From: Pseudomonas fluorescens
Lineage (GTDB): Bacteria > Pseudomonadota > Gammaproteobacteria > Pseudomonadales > Pseudomonadaceae
DNA: 64,000 nt
NCBI RefSeq assembly: GCF_902497775.2
Contig: NZ_OZ024668.1
Span: forward strand, 1,511,826 to 1,575,825
Direction of reading: 5' to 3'
A program made the translations under genes and the position numbers. Within the stretch, counting starts at the first letter, position 1. Each line of letters opens with the position of its first letter. Under the pieces are notes generated by a model. It searched no databases. It was not told where the DNA came from and saw only the letters and a list, made by a program, of their open reading frames with translations. Below are positions 17,303-27,580 of the stretch, piece by piece.

Positions 17303-17995
17303 TCAACCGCAGGCGCTGAGGTTCACCGGGCCGACGAACTCGTTGCCATGGCCCATCACACAGGCGACCCGCTGGTTGCGCTGGCGTTCCCAGGGCTGCG
17401 GCGGGTAGGTCTTGTTCCAGGCTTCGTACAACTGGCGGTCCTGTTTCGACAGCTTGAGGTTGTACTGCTTGCTCATATAGAAGTAGGTGCGCGCGATCAT
17501 CCCGCGAATGGACGGTCGCGGCATGACCTTCTTGGCCTTGAAGTCCACCTGGGTCAGGCATGAGCCATATTGCCCACGCTGCTCGGGCAGCCAGCCGAAA
17601 CTGAAGTTGCTGCGATCGCCATTGACCTCGCCAATGCTCGGCACCAGGTTGTGCAGGTCGGCCTCGGCGCGCTGGTAAACCTTGTCATTGCGCGTGCAGT
17701 TCTTGCGCCCGCCGCTTTGCCAGCACTGGCGCTGGTGGCCGATCTGCCAGGCCGGGACGATATGCTCCCACTCGATGCGCGAGGCGCGGTTGGCATTTTT
17801 GCGCGGCACATACCCGCAGGCCTGCAAATCGACCTTGTTGCCGTTGTACTTGCAGCCACAGTAGAACTCGGTGGACTGCGGCGCATACAGGCGCCAGGCG
17901 ACCTTCTTGGCTTCGTTGAAGGTGCGCGGTGCATCGGCGTGGGCGGTGGTGACACTGAACAACAAACAAGCTACTGCAAAAACCGGAAATCTCAT
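17303..17995 (-). CDS. endA: Endonuclease I (periplasmic/secreted)
   Basis: The 230-aa protein has a signal peptide (to about residue 20, HADA) and the endonuclease I motif IEWEHIVPAWQIGHQRQCW with the beta-beta-alpha metal His, then ADLHNLVPSIGEVNGDRSNF. Family members are non-specific DNases acting outside the cytoplasm; several cysteines suggest disulfides. The ATG lies 6 bp after the upstream DUF1654 stop, so the two are probably one transcript. This would place endA under the LexA box at 18260-18275 (see findings). Confidence 0.9.
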   Translation of the reverse strand: MRFPVFAVACLLFSVTTAHADAPRTFNEAKKVAWRLYAPQSTEFYCGCKYNGNKVDLQACGYVPRKNANRASRIEWEHIVPAWQIGHQRQCWQSGGRKNCTRNDKVYQRAEADLHNLVPSIGEVNGDRSNFSFGWLPEQRGQYGSCLTQVDFKAKKVMPRPSIRGMIARTYFYMSKQYNLKLSKQDRQLYEAWNKTYPPQPWERQRNQRVACVMGHGNEFVGPVNLSACG

Positions 17996-18001
17996 GCGCT
18001 T

Positions 18002-18241
18002 TCAATCTTCCTTCGGCACAACCCAGAAAATCTGCACGCCACCGTCATCGCGGTAGGCGAGGGTGACGTTGTCGTTCTCGGCGATTTCGTCGAGCAGGGT
18101 GGCCCAGTCTTCAGGCGATTCGTGCTCCAGGCGGAAGATCAGCGCGGCCCGGGCTTTTTGTGCGGTGGGGGAATTGATGATTTTCTGGATGCGGGTGCCC
18201 AGTTGCTCGTAACTGCTGGCAGGGGCGGAAGTGGTGGCCAC
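18002..18241 (-). CDS. DUF1654 family protein
   Basis: From the GTG at 18241 (AAGGA nine bases upstream) the product is 79 aa: ...SYEQLGTRIQKIINSPTAQKARAALIFRLEHESPEDW..., ending in QIFWVVPKED, the pattern of the Pseudomonas family DUF1654, whose function is unknown. An in-frame ATG at 18271 lies inside the LexA-box palindrome and has no ribosome site, so I reject it. The gene is immediately upstream of endA. Confidence 0.8.
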   Translation of the reverse strand: MATTSAPASSYEQLGTRIQKIINSPTAQKARAALIFRLEHESPEDWATLLDEIAENDNVTLAYRDDGGVQIFWVVPKED

Positions 18242-18259
18242 GAAGCGTTCCTTTTTTAG

Positions 18260-18275
18260 CTGTATGCGCATACAG
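18260..18275 (-). promoter_or_regulatory. LexA (SOS) box
   Basis: CTGTATGCGCATACAG is a perfect 16-bp palindrome matching the CTGT-N8-ACAG consensus of the E. coli-type LexA operator. On the minus strand TTGCGA, a 17-bp spacer and TACTGT form a promoter whose -10 overlaps the box. LexA bound here would block transcription of the DUF1654-endA pair. Confidence 0.82.
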
Positions 18276-18435
18276 TATTTTACTGTAAGCAATTTCGCAA
18301 CAGCTCGTCGGTGAAAGAGCGCATGTGACCGCAAACCGCGCGGTTTGCTGCGGTCTGTTTAAAGTATTTTTTGCGAGGGTGGGGGAGGCAGGCTTGCCCG
18401 TCCTACAGGGCGGGCAAGCGCTGGGTGTTACTCGA

Positions 18436-19608
<1,173 letters not shown>

Positions 19609-19775
19609 TCATCTTGAATCTATTGATTTTCATGGGGTTAGAAGGTCTTTCGAACCTCTAGTCGTGCATTTTTCTATTCGGAATTCCGAATATTGTGTAC
19701 AAGGGATGTTCGGTTTTCCGGCTATTTTTAGGATAGTTCCTACGAGCACTGACCAAACAGTCTCCGGCAGCGGAT

Positions 19776-19804
19776 TTGACAAACCTTGGTGACGTTCTCA
19801 TAGT
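19776..19804 (+). promoter_or_regulatory. Promoter of the rbs operon
   Basis: TTGACA (19776-19781), a 17-bp spacer and CATAGT (19799-19804) lie 55 bp before the rbsB start. The operator palindrome begins 8 bp downstream, overlapping the expected transcription start. The rest of the 19525-19775 intergenic region shows no gene. Confidence 0.75.
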
Positions 19805-19811
19805 GAGTTAA

Positions 19812-19825
19812 CGCAAACGTTTGCG
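19812..19825. promoter_or_regulatory. rbsO: RbsR-type operator
   Basis: CGCAAACGTTTGCG is a perfect 14-bp palindrome with the central CG typical of LacI-family operators. Lying just after the promoter, it would let RbsR block transcription in the absence of ribose. Its 10-bp core recurs at 25773-25782. Confidence 0.8.
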
Positions 19826-19859
19826 ACCCGATAAAAATCATAAAATCCGGAGTAAACCC

Positions 19860-20819
19860 ATGAAGCTGCCCTTTGCTGGACGCCTGCTGGCGGTCGCCGT
19901 ACTTTCCTCGCTGTCCCTTGCTACCTCCTTTTCCCAAGCCCTGGCCGACGAAGCCAAGCCGAAAGTCGCGCTGGTGATGAAGTCGCTCGCCAACGAGTTC
20001 TTCCGGACTATGGAAGACGGCGCCAAGGCCTACCAGAAAGACCATGCCAAAGAGTTCGACCTGGTGTCCAACGGCATCAAGGACGAGACCGACGCCAGTA
20101 ACCAGATTCGTATCGTCGAGCAAATGATCGTCTCCGGGGTCAATGCCCTGGTTATCGCCCCGGCCGATTCCAAGGCCCTGGTGCCGGTGGTGAAGAAGGC
20201 CATGGACGCCGGCATCACCGTGATCAACATCGACAACCGCCTCGACCCCGACGTGCTCAAGAGCAAGAACCTCAGCGTGCCGTTCGTAGGCCCCGACAAC
20301 CGCAAGGGCGCGCGCCTGGTGGGTGATTACCTGGCCAAAGAGAAGCTCAAGGCGGGTGACCAGGTGGCAATTATCGAAGGCGTCTCGACCACCACCAACG
20401 CCCAGCAGCGCACCGCAGGCTTCAAGGATGCAATGGACGCGGCGCAGATCAAGGTGGTCTCGGTGCAGTCGGGGGACTGGGAAATTGCCAAGGGCAACGC
20501 TGTCGCCGCCTCCTTGCTCAACGCCAACCCCGAGCTCAAGGCACTGCTGGCCGGCAACGACAGCATGGCCCTCGGCGCTGTTTCGGCGGTGCGTGCGGCG
20601 GGCAAGGCCGGCCAGGTGCAGGTGGTTGGCTACGACAACATCAACGCCATCAAACCGATGCTCAAGGACGGCCGCGTGCTTGCCACCGCCGACCAGTACG
20701 CCGCCAAGCAGGCGGTGTTCGGTATCGAGGCGGCACTGAAGATGCTCAAGGGCGAGAAAACCGCTGTCGATGCCGACAACGTCATTCAGACCCCGGTCAA
20801 ATTGGTTACCAAACCGTAG
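19860..20819 (+). CDS. rbsB: Ribose ABC transporter, periplasmic binding protein
   Basis: The 319-aa protein has a signal peptide ending near SQALADE and a sugar-binding fold of the RbsB type (VALVMKSLANEFFRTMEDGAKAY ... GIKDETDASNQI ... APADSKALVPVVKKAMDAGI ... IDNRLD ... FVGPDNRKGA). It delivers ribose to RbsAC. CGGAG precedes the ATG at 19860; a longer frame from 19821 would overlap the operator. It is the first gene of the cluster. Confidence 0.94.
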   Translation: MKLPFAGRLLAVAVLSSLSLATSFSQALADEAKPKVALVMKSLANEFFRTMEDGAKAYQKDHAKEFDLVSNGIKDETDASNQIRIVEQMIVSGVNALVIAPADSKALVPVVKKAMDAGITVINIDNRLDPDVLKSKNLSVPFVGPDNRKGARLVGDYLAKEKLKAGDQVAIIEGVSTTTNAQQRTAGFKDAMDAAQIKVVSVQSGDWEIAKGNAVAASLLNANPELKALLAGNDSMALGAVSAVRAAGKAGQVQVVGYDNINAIKPMLKDGRVLATADQYAAKQAVFGIEAALKMLKGEKTAVDADNVIQTPVKLVTKP

Positions 20820-20837
20820 TCGCCAGGAGAACAGGCA

Positions 20838-22388
20838 ATGTCAGCGACTGCGGATGTCGTCCTTTCAGTCAGCGCAATCGGCAAGACCTACGCCCAGCCG
20901 GTGCTGGGCGATATCGAGTTGAGCCTGCACCGGGGTGAGGTGCTGGCCCTGACCGGTGAAAACGGCGCGGGCAAAAGTACCCTGTCGAAGATCATCGGCG
21001 GCCTCGAAGTGCCCACCACCGGGCTCATGCGCTATCAAGGCCAGCCTTACCAGCCGGGCAGCCGCGCCGCTGCCGAGCGGCTGGGCGTGCGCATGGTCAT
21101 GCAGGAGCTCAACCTGCTGCCGACCCTGACCGTGGCCGAGAACCTGTTTCTCGACAACCTGCCCGGGCGCGTTGGCTGGATCAACCGCAAGCGCCTGCGC
21201 CAACTGGCGCTGGCGGCCATGGCCCAGGTTGGCCTGGACGCCATCGACCCTGATACGCTGGTCGGCGAGCTGGGCATCGGCCATCAGCAAATGGTCGAGA
21301 TCGCCCGCAACCTGATCGGCGATTGCCATGTGCTGATTTTCGATGAGCCCACGGCGATGCTCACCGCCCGCGAGGTAGAGCTGCTGTTCACCCAGATCGA
21401 GCGCCTGCAGCAGCGCGGCGTGGCCATCGTCTACATCTCCCATCGCCTGGAAGAGCTCAAGCGCATCGCCCAGCGCATTGCCGTGCTGCGCGACGGCAAG
21501 CTGGTGTGTGTCGAGCCGATGCAGCGTTACAACAGCGAGCAACTGGTCAACCTGATGGTCGGCCGCGAGCTGGGCGAGCATATTGATTTGGGCGTGCGCA
21601 ACATCGGCGCGCCGATCCTCAAGGTCAACGGCCTGAGCCGCAGCGACAAGGTCAAAGACGTCTCGTTCGAGGTACGCAGCGGCGAGATCTTCGGCATTTC
21701 CGGGCTGATCGGCGCCGGGCGCACCGAGCTGCTGCGGCTGATCTACGGCGCCGACAGCGCCGACAGCGGGAGCATCGAACTGGGCAATCCCTTGCGTGCG
21801 GTACGGGTCGATTCGCCCGTGGCTGCGGTACGCCAGGGCATTGCCCTGATCACCGAAGACCGCAAGGGCGAAGGCCTGCTGCTGAGCCAGTCGATCAGCG
21901 CCAATATCGCCCTGGGCAACCTGCCGGCGATTTCCCGCGCCGGCATCGTCAATAGCGGCGCCGAGCGCGAACTGGCCGAACGGCAGATCGCTGCCATGCG
22001 CATCCGCAGCTCCAGCCCCGAGCAAGTGGTCGGCGAGTTGTCGGGTGGCAACCAGCAGAAGGTGGTGATTGGCCGCTGGCTGGAGCGCGATTGCACGGTG
22101 CTGCTGTTCGATGAGCCGACCCGTGGCATCGACGTCGGTGCCAAGTTCGATATCTACGGCCTGCTGGCGGAACTGGCGCGTCAGGGCAAGGCGCTGGTGG
22201 TGGTGTCGAGCGACCTGCGCGAGCTGATGCTGATTTGCGACCGCATTGGCGTACTCAGTGCCGGGCGCCTGATCGATACCTTCGAGCGCGACAGCTGGAC
22301 CCAGGACCAACTACTGGCCGCAGCCTTTGCCGGCTATCAGAAACGTGATGCGTTGCTGCATGAAGCGGCGCCCAGGACAACCCCATGA
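20838..22388 (+). CDS. rbsA: Ribose ABC transporter, ATP-binding protein
   Basis: The 516-aa protein has two ABC domains in tandem, as in all RbsA/MglA/XylG proteins. The first has an intact Walker A (GENGAGKST); the second has the degenerate GLIGAGRTELL typical of the family, followed by an intact signature (LSGGNQQKVVIGRWL) and LLFDEPTRGIDVG. It energises ribose import. Its stop overlaps the rbsC start (ATGA). Confidence 0.95.
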   Translation: MSATADVVLSVSAIGKTYAQPVLGDIELSLHRGEVLALTGENGAGKSTLSKIIGGLEVPTTGLMRYQGQPYQPGSRAAAERLGVRMVMQELNLLPTLTVAENLFLDNLPGRVGWINRKRLRQLALAAMAQVGLDAIDPDTLVGELGIGHQQMVEIARNLIGDCHVLIFDEPTAMLTAREVELLFTQIERLQQRGVAIVYISHRLEELKRIAQRIAVLRDGKLVCVEPMQRYNSEQLVNLMVGRELGEHIDLGVRNIGAPILKVNGLSRSDKVKDVSFEVRSGEIFGISGLIGAGRTELLRLIYGADSADSGSIELGNPLRAVRVDSPVAAVRQGIALITEDRKGEGLLLSQSISANIALGNLPAISRAGIVNSGAERELAERQIAAMRIRSSSPEQVVGELSGGNQQKVVIGRWLERDCTVLLFDEPTRGIDVGAKFDIYGLLAELARQGKALVVVSSDLRELMLICDRIGVLSAGRLIDTFERDSWTQDQLLAAAFAGYQKRDALLHEAAPRTTP

Positions 22389-23377
22389 AAACCACGCAAC
22401 TGGACACCGCCGCCCCCAGCGCCAAGCGCAGCGGCAGCTACTTCGGCCTGGGTACCTACCTGGGCCTGGCCGGCGCCTTGCTGGCGATGATCGTGCTGTT
22501 CTCGTTCCTGAGCAGCCACTTTCTGTCTTATGCCACCTTCAGCACCCTGGCCAACCAGATCCCTGATTTGATGGTGCTGGCCGTGGGCATGACCTTCGTG
22601 CTGATCATCGGCGGCATCGACCTCTCGGTGGGGTCAGTGCTGGCCCTGGCCGGCTCCGCGGTCAGCGTGGCGATGCTCGGCTGGGGCTGGAGCGTGATGC
22701 CGGCGGCCTTGCTCGGCATGGCCGTGGCGGCGCTGGCCGGCAGCATCACTGGCTCGATCACCGTGGCCTGGCGCATTCCGTCGTTCATTGTGTCGCTGGG
22801 GGTGCTGGAAATGGCCCGGGGCATGGCCTATCAACTGACCGATTCGCGCACCGCCTACATCGGCGATGCCTTTGCCTGGCTGTCCAACCCCCTGGCCTTC
22901 GGCGTATCGCCATCGTTCCTGATCGCCTTGCTGGTGATCATCCTCGCCCAGTGGGTACTCACGCGCACGGTGTTCGGCCGCTACCTGATCGGCATCGGCA
23001 CCAACGAAGAGGCGGTGCGCCTGGCCGGTATCGACCCGCGCCCGTACAAGATCCTGGTGTTCTCGCTGATGGGCCTGCTCGCCGGGCTTGCCGCGCTGTT
23101 CCAGATTTCCCGCCTGGAAGCCGCCGACCCCAATGCCGGCTCCGGCCTTGAGCTGCAAGTGATCGCCGCCGTGGTCATCGGCGGCACCAGCCTGATGGGC
23201 GGGCGCGGCTCGGTGATCAGCACCTTCTTCGGCGTGCTGATCATCTCGGTGCTGGCCGCAGGCCTGGCGCAGATCGGCGCCTCGGAGCCGACCAAACGCA
23301 TTATCACCGGGGCGGTGATTGTCATCGCCGTGGTCCTCGACACTTACCGCAGCCGGCGCGCGCGCAGGCGGAACTGA
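22385..23377 (+). CDS. rbsC: Ribose ABC transporter, permease
   Basis: The 330-aa inner-membrane permease has 8-10 hydrophobic helices and the conserved GGIDLSVGSVLALAG and EEAVRLAGI segments of the AraH/RbsC family. It pairs with RbsA and RbsB. It starts within the rbsA stop codon, so translation is coupled; rbsR follows after 4 bp. Confidence 0.95.
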   Translation: MKTTQLDTAAPSAKRSGSYFGLGTYLGLAGALLAMIVLFSFLSSHFLSYATFSTLANQIPDLMVLAVGMTFVLIIGGIDLSVGSVLALAGSAVSVAMLGWGWSVMPAALLGMAVAALAGSITGSITVAWRIPSFIVSLGVLEMARGMAYQLTDSRTAYIGDAFAWLSNPLAFGVSPSFLIALLVIILAQWVLTRTVFGRYLIGIGTNEEAVRLAGIDPRPYKILVFSLMGLLAGLAALFQISRLEAADPNAGSGLELQVIAAVVIGGTSLMGGRGSVISTFFGVLIISVLAAGLAQIGASEPTKRIITGAVIVIAVVLDTYRSRRARRRN

Positions 23378-23381
23378 AACA

Positions 23382-24404
23382 ATGGCAACCATCAAAGATG
23401 TCGCGGCACTGGCGGGGATTTCCTACACCACCGTGTCCCACGTACTGAACAAGACCCGCCCGGTCAGCGAGCCGGTGCGCCTGAAGGTCGAAGCGGCGAT
23501 TGCCGAGCTCGACTATGTGCCCAGCGCCGTGGCCCGCTCGCTCAAGGCGCGCAGCACCGCCACCATTGGCCTGCTGGTGCCCAACAGCGTCAACCCGTAC
23601 TTCGCCGAGCTGGCCCGGGGGATCGAGGACGGCTGCGAGCGCAACGGCTATTGCGTGATCCTCTGCAACTCCGACGACAACCCGCAAAAGCAGCGCAGCT
23701 ACCTGCGCGTGCTGCTGGAAAAACGCATCGACGGCCTGATCGTCGCCTCGGTCGGCGAAGACAGCGACTTGCAGGGCAGCCTGGCCTGCGTGCGCACGCC
23801 GATGGTCATCGTCGACCGGGCCCTGGAGGGCGTGGCCGCCGACCTGGTACGCATCGACCACGAGCAGGGCGCTTATCTTGCGACCCGCCACCTGCTGGAA
23901 CTCGGTCATCGCGACATCGCCTGCATCGGCGGCCCGGCCACTACCAGCGTTGCCCAGTTGCGCCTGGAGGGTTTCCATCGCGCGCTCGCCGAAGCCGGGG
24001 TTACCCCGCGCCAGGACTGGCTGCTCAGCAGCGACTTCACCAGCCTCGGCGGATATGCCGCGGCGGCGCTGCTGCTCGAAGGCGAGCGGCCGACGGCGAT
24101 CTTCGCCGGCAACGACATGATCGGCATCGGCGTATTGCGCGCCGCCGCCGAGCGCAACATCTGCGTGCCCAGCGAGCTGTCGGTGATCGGCTTCGACGAT
24201 ATCCAGATCGGCCAGTACGTGTTCCCGGCCCTGACCACTGTCGGCCAATCGATTCGCGAGCTGGGCGAGAGCGCCGCCGAACTGCTGCTGCGGCGCATCG
24301 CCGAGCCCCTGCGCGGCGCCCCGGAGCAGCGCATCGTCGCGCCGAGCATCGTCCTGCGCGAGTCCACGGCGCCGCGCCCCGACCTTTTCACTGATTACCG
24401 CTGA
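23382..24404 (+). CDS. rbsR: LacI-family ribose operon repressor
   Basis: The 340-aa protein starts with the LacI HTH and hinge (MATIKDVAALAGISYTTVSHVLNKTRPVSEPVRLKV, shown in part) and continues with a periplasmic-binding-like effector domain. As in other Pseudomonas rbs clusters the repressor lies within the operon and would bind the CGCAAACGTTTGCG operator. I use the ATG at 23382, 4 bp after rbsC; an upstream start would overlap rbsC. Confidence 0.92.
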   Translation: MATIKDVAALAGISYTTVSHVLNKTRPVSEPVRLKVEAAIAELDYVPSAVARSLKARSTATIGLLVPNSVNPYFAELARGIEDGCERNGYCVILCNSDDNPQKQRSYLRVLLEKRIDGLIVASVGEDSDLQGSLACVRTPMVIVDRALEGVAADLVRIDHEQGAYLATRHLLELGHRDIACIGGPATTSVAQLRLEGFHRALAEAGVTPRQDWLLSSDFTSLGGYAAAALLLEGERPTAIFAGNDMIGIGVLRAAAERNICVPSELSVIGFDDIQIGQYVFPALTTVGQSIRELGESAAELLLRRIAEPLRGAPEQRIVAPSIVLRESTAPRPDLFTDYR

Positions 24405-24418
24405 GAACGAGCCCGCAC

Positions 24419-25327
24419 ATGCAAGCCAATGTAGTAGTGGTAGGTAGCCTGAACATGGACCTGGTCACCCGCGCCCAGCGCCTGCCCCGTGGCGGTGAGA
24501 CCCTGGTGGGGGAAACCTTCGCCACGGTGCCGGGCGGCAAGGGCGCCAACCAGGCAGTGGCGGCGGCGCGCCTGGGCGCGCAGGTGGCGATGGTCGGTTG
24601 CGTCGGTGACGATGCCTACGGCCAGCAACTGCGCCAGGCCCTGGCCGCTGAACAGATCGACTGCCAGGCGGTGAGCATTGCTGCTGGGATGTCCAGCGGT
24701 GTGGCGCTGATCGTGGTCGATGCCGCCAGCCAGAACGCCATCGTCATTATTGCCGGTGGTAACGGCCAACTGTTGCCCGAGTCGGTGCAGCGCTTCGATG
24801 CCTTGCTGCAAAACGCCGAGGTGATCATCTGCCAGCTGGAAGTGCCCATGGCCACCGTTGCCTACACTCTTGAGCGGGGCAGGGCGCTGGGCAAGACGGT
24901 GATCCTCAACCCGGCGCCGGTCAGCGGCCCGCTGCCGGCCGAGTGGTTCGCCAATATCGACTACCTGATCCCCAACGAAAGCGAAGCCGAAGCCCTGAGC
25001 GGGCTGCCGGTCAACGACCTGGAAACCGCCAAGGCGGCCGCCACCCGGTTGCTGGCCATGGGCGTTGGCAAGGTCATCGTCACCCTGGGCGCCCAGGGCG
25101 CGTTGTTTGCCGATGGCCAGGCGTTCAGGCATTTCCCGGCGCCGTTGGTGCAGGCAGTAGACACCACGGCGGCGGGCGACACCTTTGTCGGCGGTTTCGC
25201 TGCGGCCCTGGCGCGCGGCGAAGAGGAGGGCGCGGCGATTGCCTTGGGTCAGCGGGCTGCGGCCCTGTCGGTCACCCGTGCCGGCGCGCAGCCGTCGATT
25301 CCGCACCTTGCCGAGCTGCAGCCATGA
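24419..25327 (+). CDS. rbsK: Ribokinase
   Basis: The 302-aa PfkB-family kinase phosphorylates ribose to ribose 5-phosphate. It shows the N-terminal [27 protein letters not shown], and the C-terminal [12 protein letters not shown] with the catalytic Asp. Its stop overlaps the rbsD start (ATGA). Confidence 0.95.
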   Translation: MQANVVVVGSLNMDLVTRAQRLPRGGETLVGETFATVPGGKGANQAVAAARLGAQVAMVGCVGDDAYGQQLRQALAAEQIDCQAVSIAAGMSSGVALIVVDAASQNAIVIIAGGNGQLLPESVQRFDALLQNAEVIICQLEVPMATVAYTLERGRALGKTVILNPAPVSGPLPAEWFANIDYLIPNESEAEALSGLPVNDLETAKAAATRLLAMGVGKVIVTLGAQGALFADGQAFRHFPAPLVQAVDTTAAGDTFVGGFAAALARGEEEGAAIALGQRAAALSVTRAGAQPSIPHLAELQP

Positions 25328-25728
25328 AGAAGACGCCGTTGCTCAATATCGCCCTGTCGCGCCTGATTGCCTCACTCGGTCACGGCGACATCCTGCTGAT
25401 CGGCGATGCCGGTTTGCCGGTGCCGCCGGGCGTGGAGCTGATCGACCTGGCGCTGACCCCGGGTATTCCTGATTTCGCCAGCACCCTGCGCATCGTGCTG
25501 AGTGAAATGCAGGTCGAAAGCCACGTGCTGGCGGAGGAAATCCTCCAGCATCAGCCGCCGGGCCTGACAGTGGTCGAGCAGTTGACGGCCCAGGGCGAGC
25601 TGGGCAGCCGGCGCTTGCTCAGTCATGACGACTTCAAGCAATTGAGCCGCAGCGCCCGCGCCATCGTGCGCACCGGTGAATGCCGGCCTTACAGCAATAT
25701 CGCGTTGGTTGCCGGGGTGACCTTCTAG
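25324..25728 (+). CDS. rbsD: D-ribose pyranase
   Basis: The 134-aa cytoplasmic protein ([22 protein letters not shown]) has the catalytic His20 in GHGD and the C-terminal [17 protein letters not shown]. It converts beta-pyranose to beta-furanose ribose, the form used by ribokinase. The start is coupled to the rbsK stop. Confidence 0.94.
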   Translation: MKKTPLLNIALSRLIASLGHGDILLIGDAGLPVPPGVELIDLALTPGIPDFASTLRIVLSEMQVESHVLAEEILQHQPPGLTVVEQLTAQGELGSRRLLSHDDFKQLSRSARAIVRTGECRPYSNIALVAGVTF

Positions 25729-25758
25729 CTTTTCCATCTGATCATAAGGACATGTCTT

Positions 25759-26772
25759 ATGTTGAGCTGTGCCAAACGTTTGCTCCAAGGAGTACTGCTG
25801 ATGTCCCTGCTGTCGGCCGGCGCCCAGGCGGCGCCCATTGACCTGATTATTGATACCGACCCTGGCGCCGATGACGTGGTGGCGCTGTTCCTGGCCATGG
25901 CCTCGCCGGATGAACTGAAGATCCGCGCCATCACCACCGTGGCCGGCAACGTGCGCCTGGAGAAGACCTCACGCAACGCCCGACTGGCCCGCGAATGGGC
26001 CGGGCGCGAAGACATTCCGGTGTACGCCGGCGCGCCGAAACCGCTGGTGCGCACGCCGATCTACGCCGCCGACATCCATGGCGAGGAGGGCTTGCCCGGG
26101 GTGACCGTCAGCGAGCCGCAGAAAGGCCTGGCCAGTGGCAGTGCGGTACGCTACCTGATCGACACCTTGAGCAGCGCCAAGCCGCACAGCATCACCGTGG
26201 CCATGCTCGGCCCGCAGACCAACCTGGCCCTGGCCCTGATCGAGGCGCCACAGATCGTCAATGGCATCAAGGAAGTGGTGGTCATGGGCGGCGCTCACTT
26301 CAATGGCGGCAACATCACCCCGGTGGCCGAGTTCAACCTGTTCGCCGACCCTCACGCGGCCGAAGTGGTGCTCAACAGCGGTGTCAAGCTCACCTACCTG
26401 CCGCTGGACGTCACCCACAAGGTGCTGACCAGCGAGGCGCGGCTCAAACAGATTGCCGACCTGAACAATGGGGCGAGCAAGCGTGTGGTGGATATCCTCA
26501 ACGCCTACGTCAAGCAGGACATGAAGCACTACGGCATCCCTGGCGGGCCGGTGCATGACACCACGGTGATCGCCTACCTGCTCAAGCCCGAGCTGTTCAC
26601 TGGCCGGCAGGTATTCATGCAGGTCGACAGCCGCGACGGCCCGACCTTCGGCCAGACCATCACCGACTGGTATGGCACCCTGAAACAGCCGGGCAACGTC
26701 ACCTGGATTACAGAGGGTGATGCCCAGGGCTTTTTTGATCTGCTCAGTGCCCGTCTGGCACGTCTGCCATAA
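25759..26772 (+). CDS. Secreted nucleoside hydrolase
   Basis: The 337-aa protein has a signal peptide (RLLQGVLLMSLLSAGAQAA) followed at once by the calcium-binding motif DLIIDTDPGADD of IU-type nucleoside hydrolases, and later MGGAHFNGGN and the histidine loop GGPVHDTTV. It should cleave nucleosides to base and ribose in the periplasm. AAGGA lies eight bases before the ATG and 30 bp separate it from rbsD, so it belongs with the ribose cluster: its product is RbsB's ligand. A copy of the RbsR operator core lies in its fifth to eighth codons. Confidence 0.9.
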   Translation: MLSCAKRLLQGVLLMSLLSAGAQAAPIDLIIDTDPGADDVVALFLAMASPDELKIRAITTVAGNVRLEKTSRNARLAREWAGREDIPVYAGAPKPLVRTPIYAADIHGEEGLPGVTVSEPQKGLASGSAVRYLIDTLSSAKPHSITVAMLGPQTNLALALIEAPQIVNGIKEVVVMGGAHFNGGNITPVAEFNLFADPHAAEVVLNSGVKLTYLPLDVTHKVLTSEARLKQIADLNNGASKRVVDILNAYVKQDMKHYGIPGGPVHDTTVIAYLLKPELFTGRQVFMQVDSRDGPTFGQTITDWYGTLKQPGNVTWITEGDAQGFFDLLSARLARLP

Positions 26773-26956
26773 CCGGCGGCTGGCTGTAACGTTCAAAGAC
26801 CTGGTCGACGTAGGTACGTGCGTCGTCCGGGCCCAGGTCCTTGACCAGTAAATCGAGGGCGATCAGCAGCAACTCTTCGGCGCTGGCCGGGCTGTAGGCG
26901 CTCTGACCCTCAGGCCATTTGACCTTGATGTCGGCATCGATGGTGTGGCTAGTCAT
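26744..26956 (-). CDS. Small hypothetical protein (70 aa)
   Basis: A 70-residue acidic protein (MTSHTIDADIKVKWPEGQSAYSP..., then a helix AEELLLIALDLLVKDLGPDDARTYVDQVFERY). It has no signal peptide. The 3' end overlaps the convergent nucleoside hydrolase gene by 29 bp. The protein-like composition and helix pattern support a real gene, but the ribosome site is weak and I do not recognise the family. Confidence 0.6.
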   Translation of the reverse strand: MTSHTIDADIKVKWPEGQSAYSPASAEELLLIALDLLVKDLGPDDARTYVDQVFERYSQPPVMADVPDGH

Positions 26957-27147
26957 GAAGATTCTCGAATGAAACCTGCGCGCGCTGTCGGTTCAAATGC
27001 CGGGCCCTGGCGTTTGAAGGGGAGGCTGGCCTGCACTCCACCGATGCCTGCAGTTAATCATGGGCGCTGCCTGCAGCGCACTGCGACTTAGGCATAAGCG
27101 CAGGGGCGTGGCAAACTAACGGTGTTTTAGCTTGCCGGGACAGTGCA

Positions 27148-27450
27148 GTGCAGATCGATTTGACCAACCCCAACGACTTTACCCTCGACAACGTGCGGGC
27201 CCTGCTGGTGGCCGGAAACGGCGCGGTTCACAACCAGTTGCGGGTCAATCGCGCCGGCATCGCCTGGTTGTCCCAGGTCACGGGTGGCCGTGAGGTGGAC
27301 GGCCTGTCCTTTCGTCTGGAAACCTGGGCGGCGGGCTCGGGTTGCGTCGGTTTTCAGGTGGCGGACGATGAGCGCTGGGTGCTGCAGGTGTACAACGCCC
27401 TGAAGAACAACTGGCCCAATCCGGCCAGCGATTACATCGACCTGTATTGA
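27148..27450 (+). CDS. Hypothetical protein (100 aa)
   Basis: A GTG-initiated frame gives a soluble 100-aa protein with conserved-looking blocks (QIDLTNPNDFTLDNVRALLVAGNGAVHNQLRV ... VYNALKNNWPNPASDYIDLY). No family or motif is recognised. It is flanked by intergenic DNA on both sides and appears monocistronic. Confidence 0.6.
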   Translation: MQIDLTNPNDFTLDNVRALLVAGNGAVHNQLRVNRAGIAWLSQVTGGREVDGLSFRLETWAAGSGCVGFQVADDERWVLQVYNALKNNWPNPASDYIDLY

Positions 27451-27580
27451 GGGTGTGCAAAATCCGGTCACGATTGCCCTTGGCCCCGGCCGCTCTGGCT
27501 CGGGCACAATGGTCCGGTTTTGCAACGAAAAACCAGGAATGCTGTCATATAGGCAGCATCCAAGTATTTAAGGAGGATTC

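Noticed and set aside
18392..18419. Terminator after ansB
   Set aside because: GCTTGCCCG/CGGGCAAGC forms a 9-bp stem but has no T-tract on the minus strand; it is more like a REP fragment.
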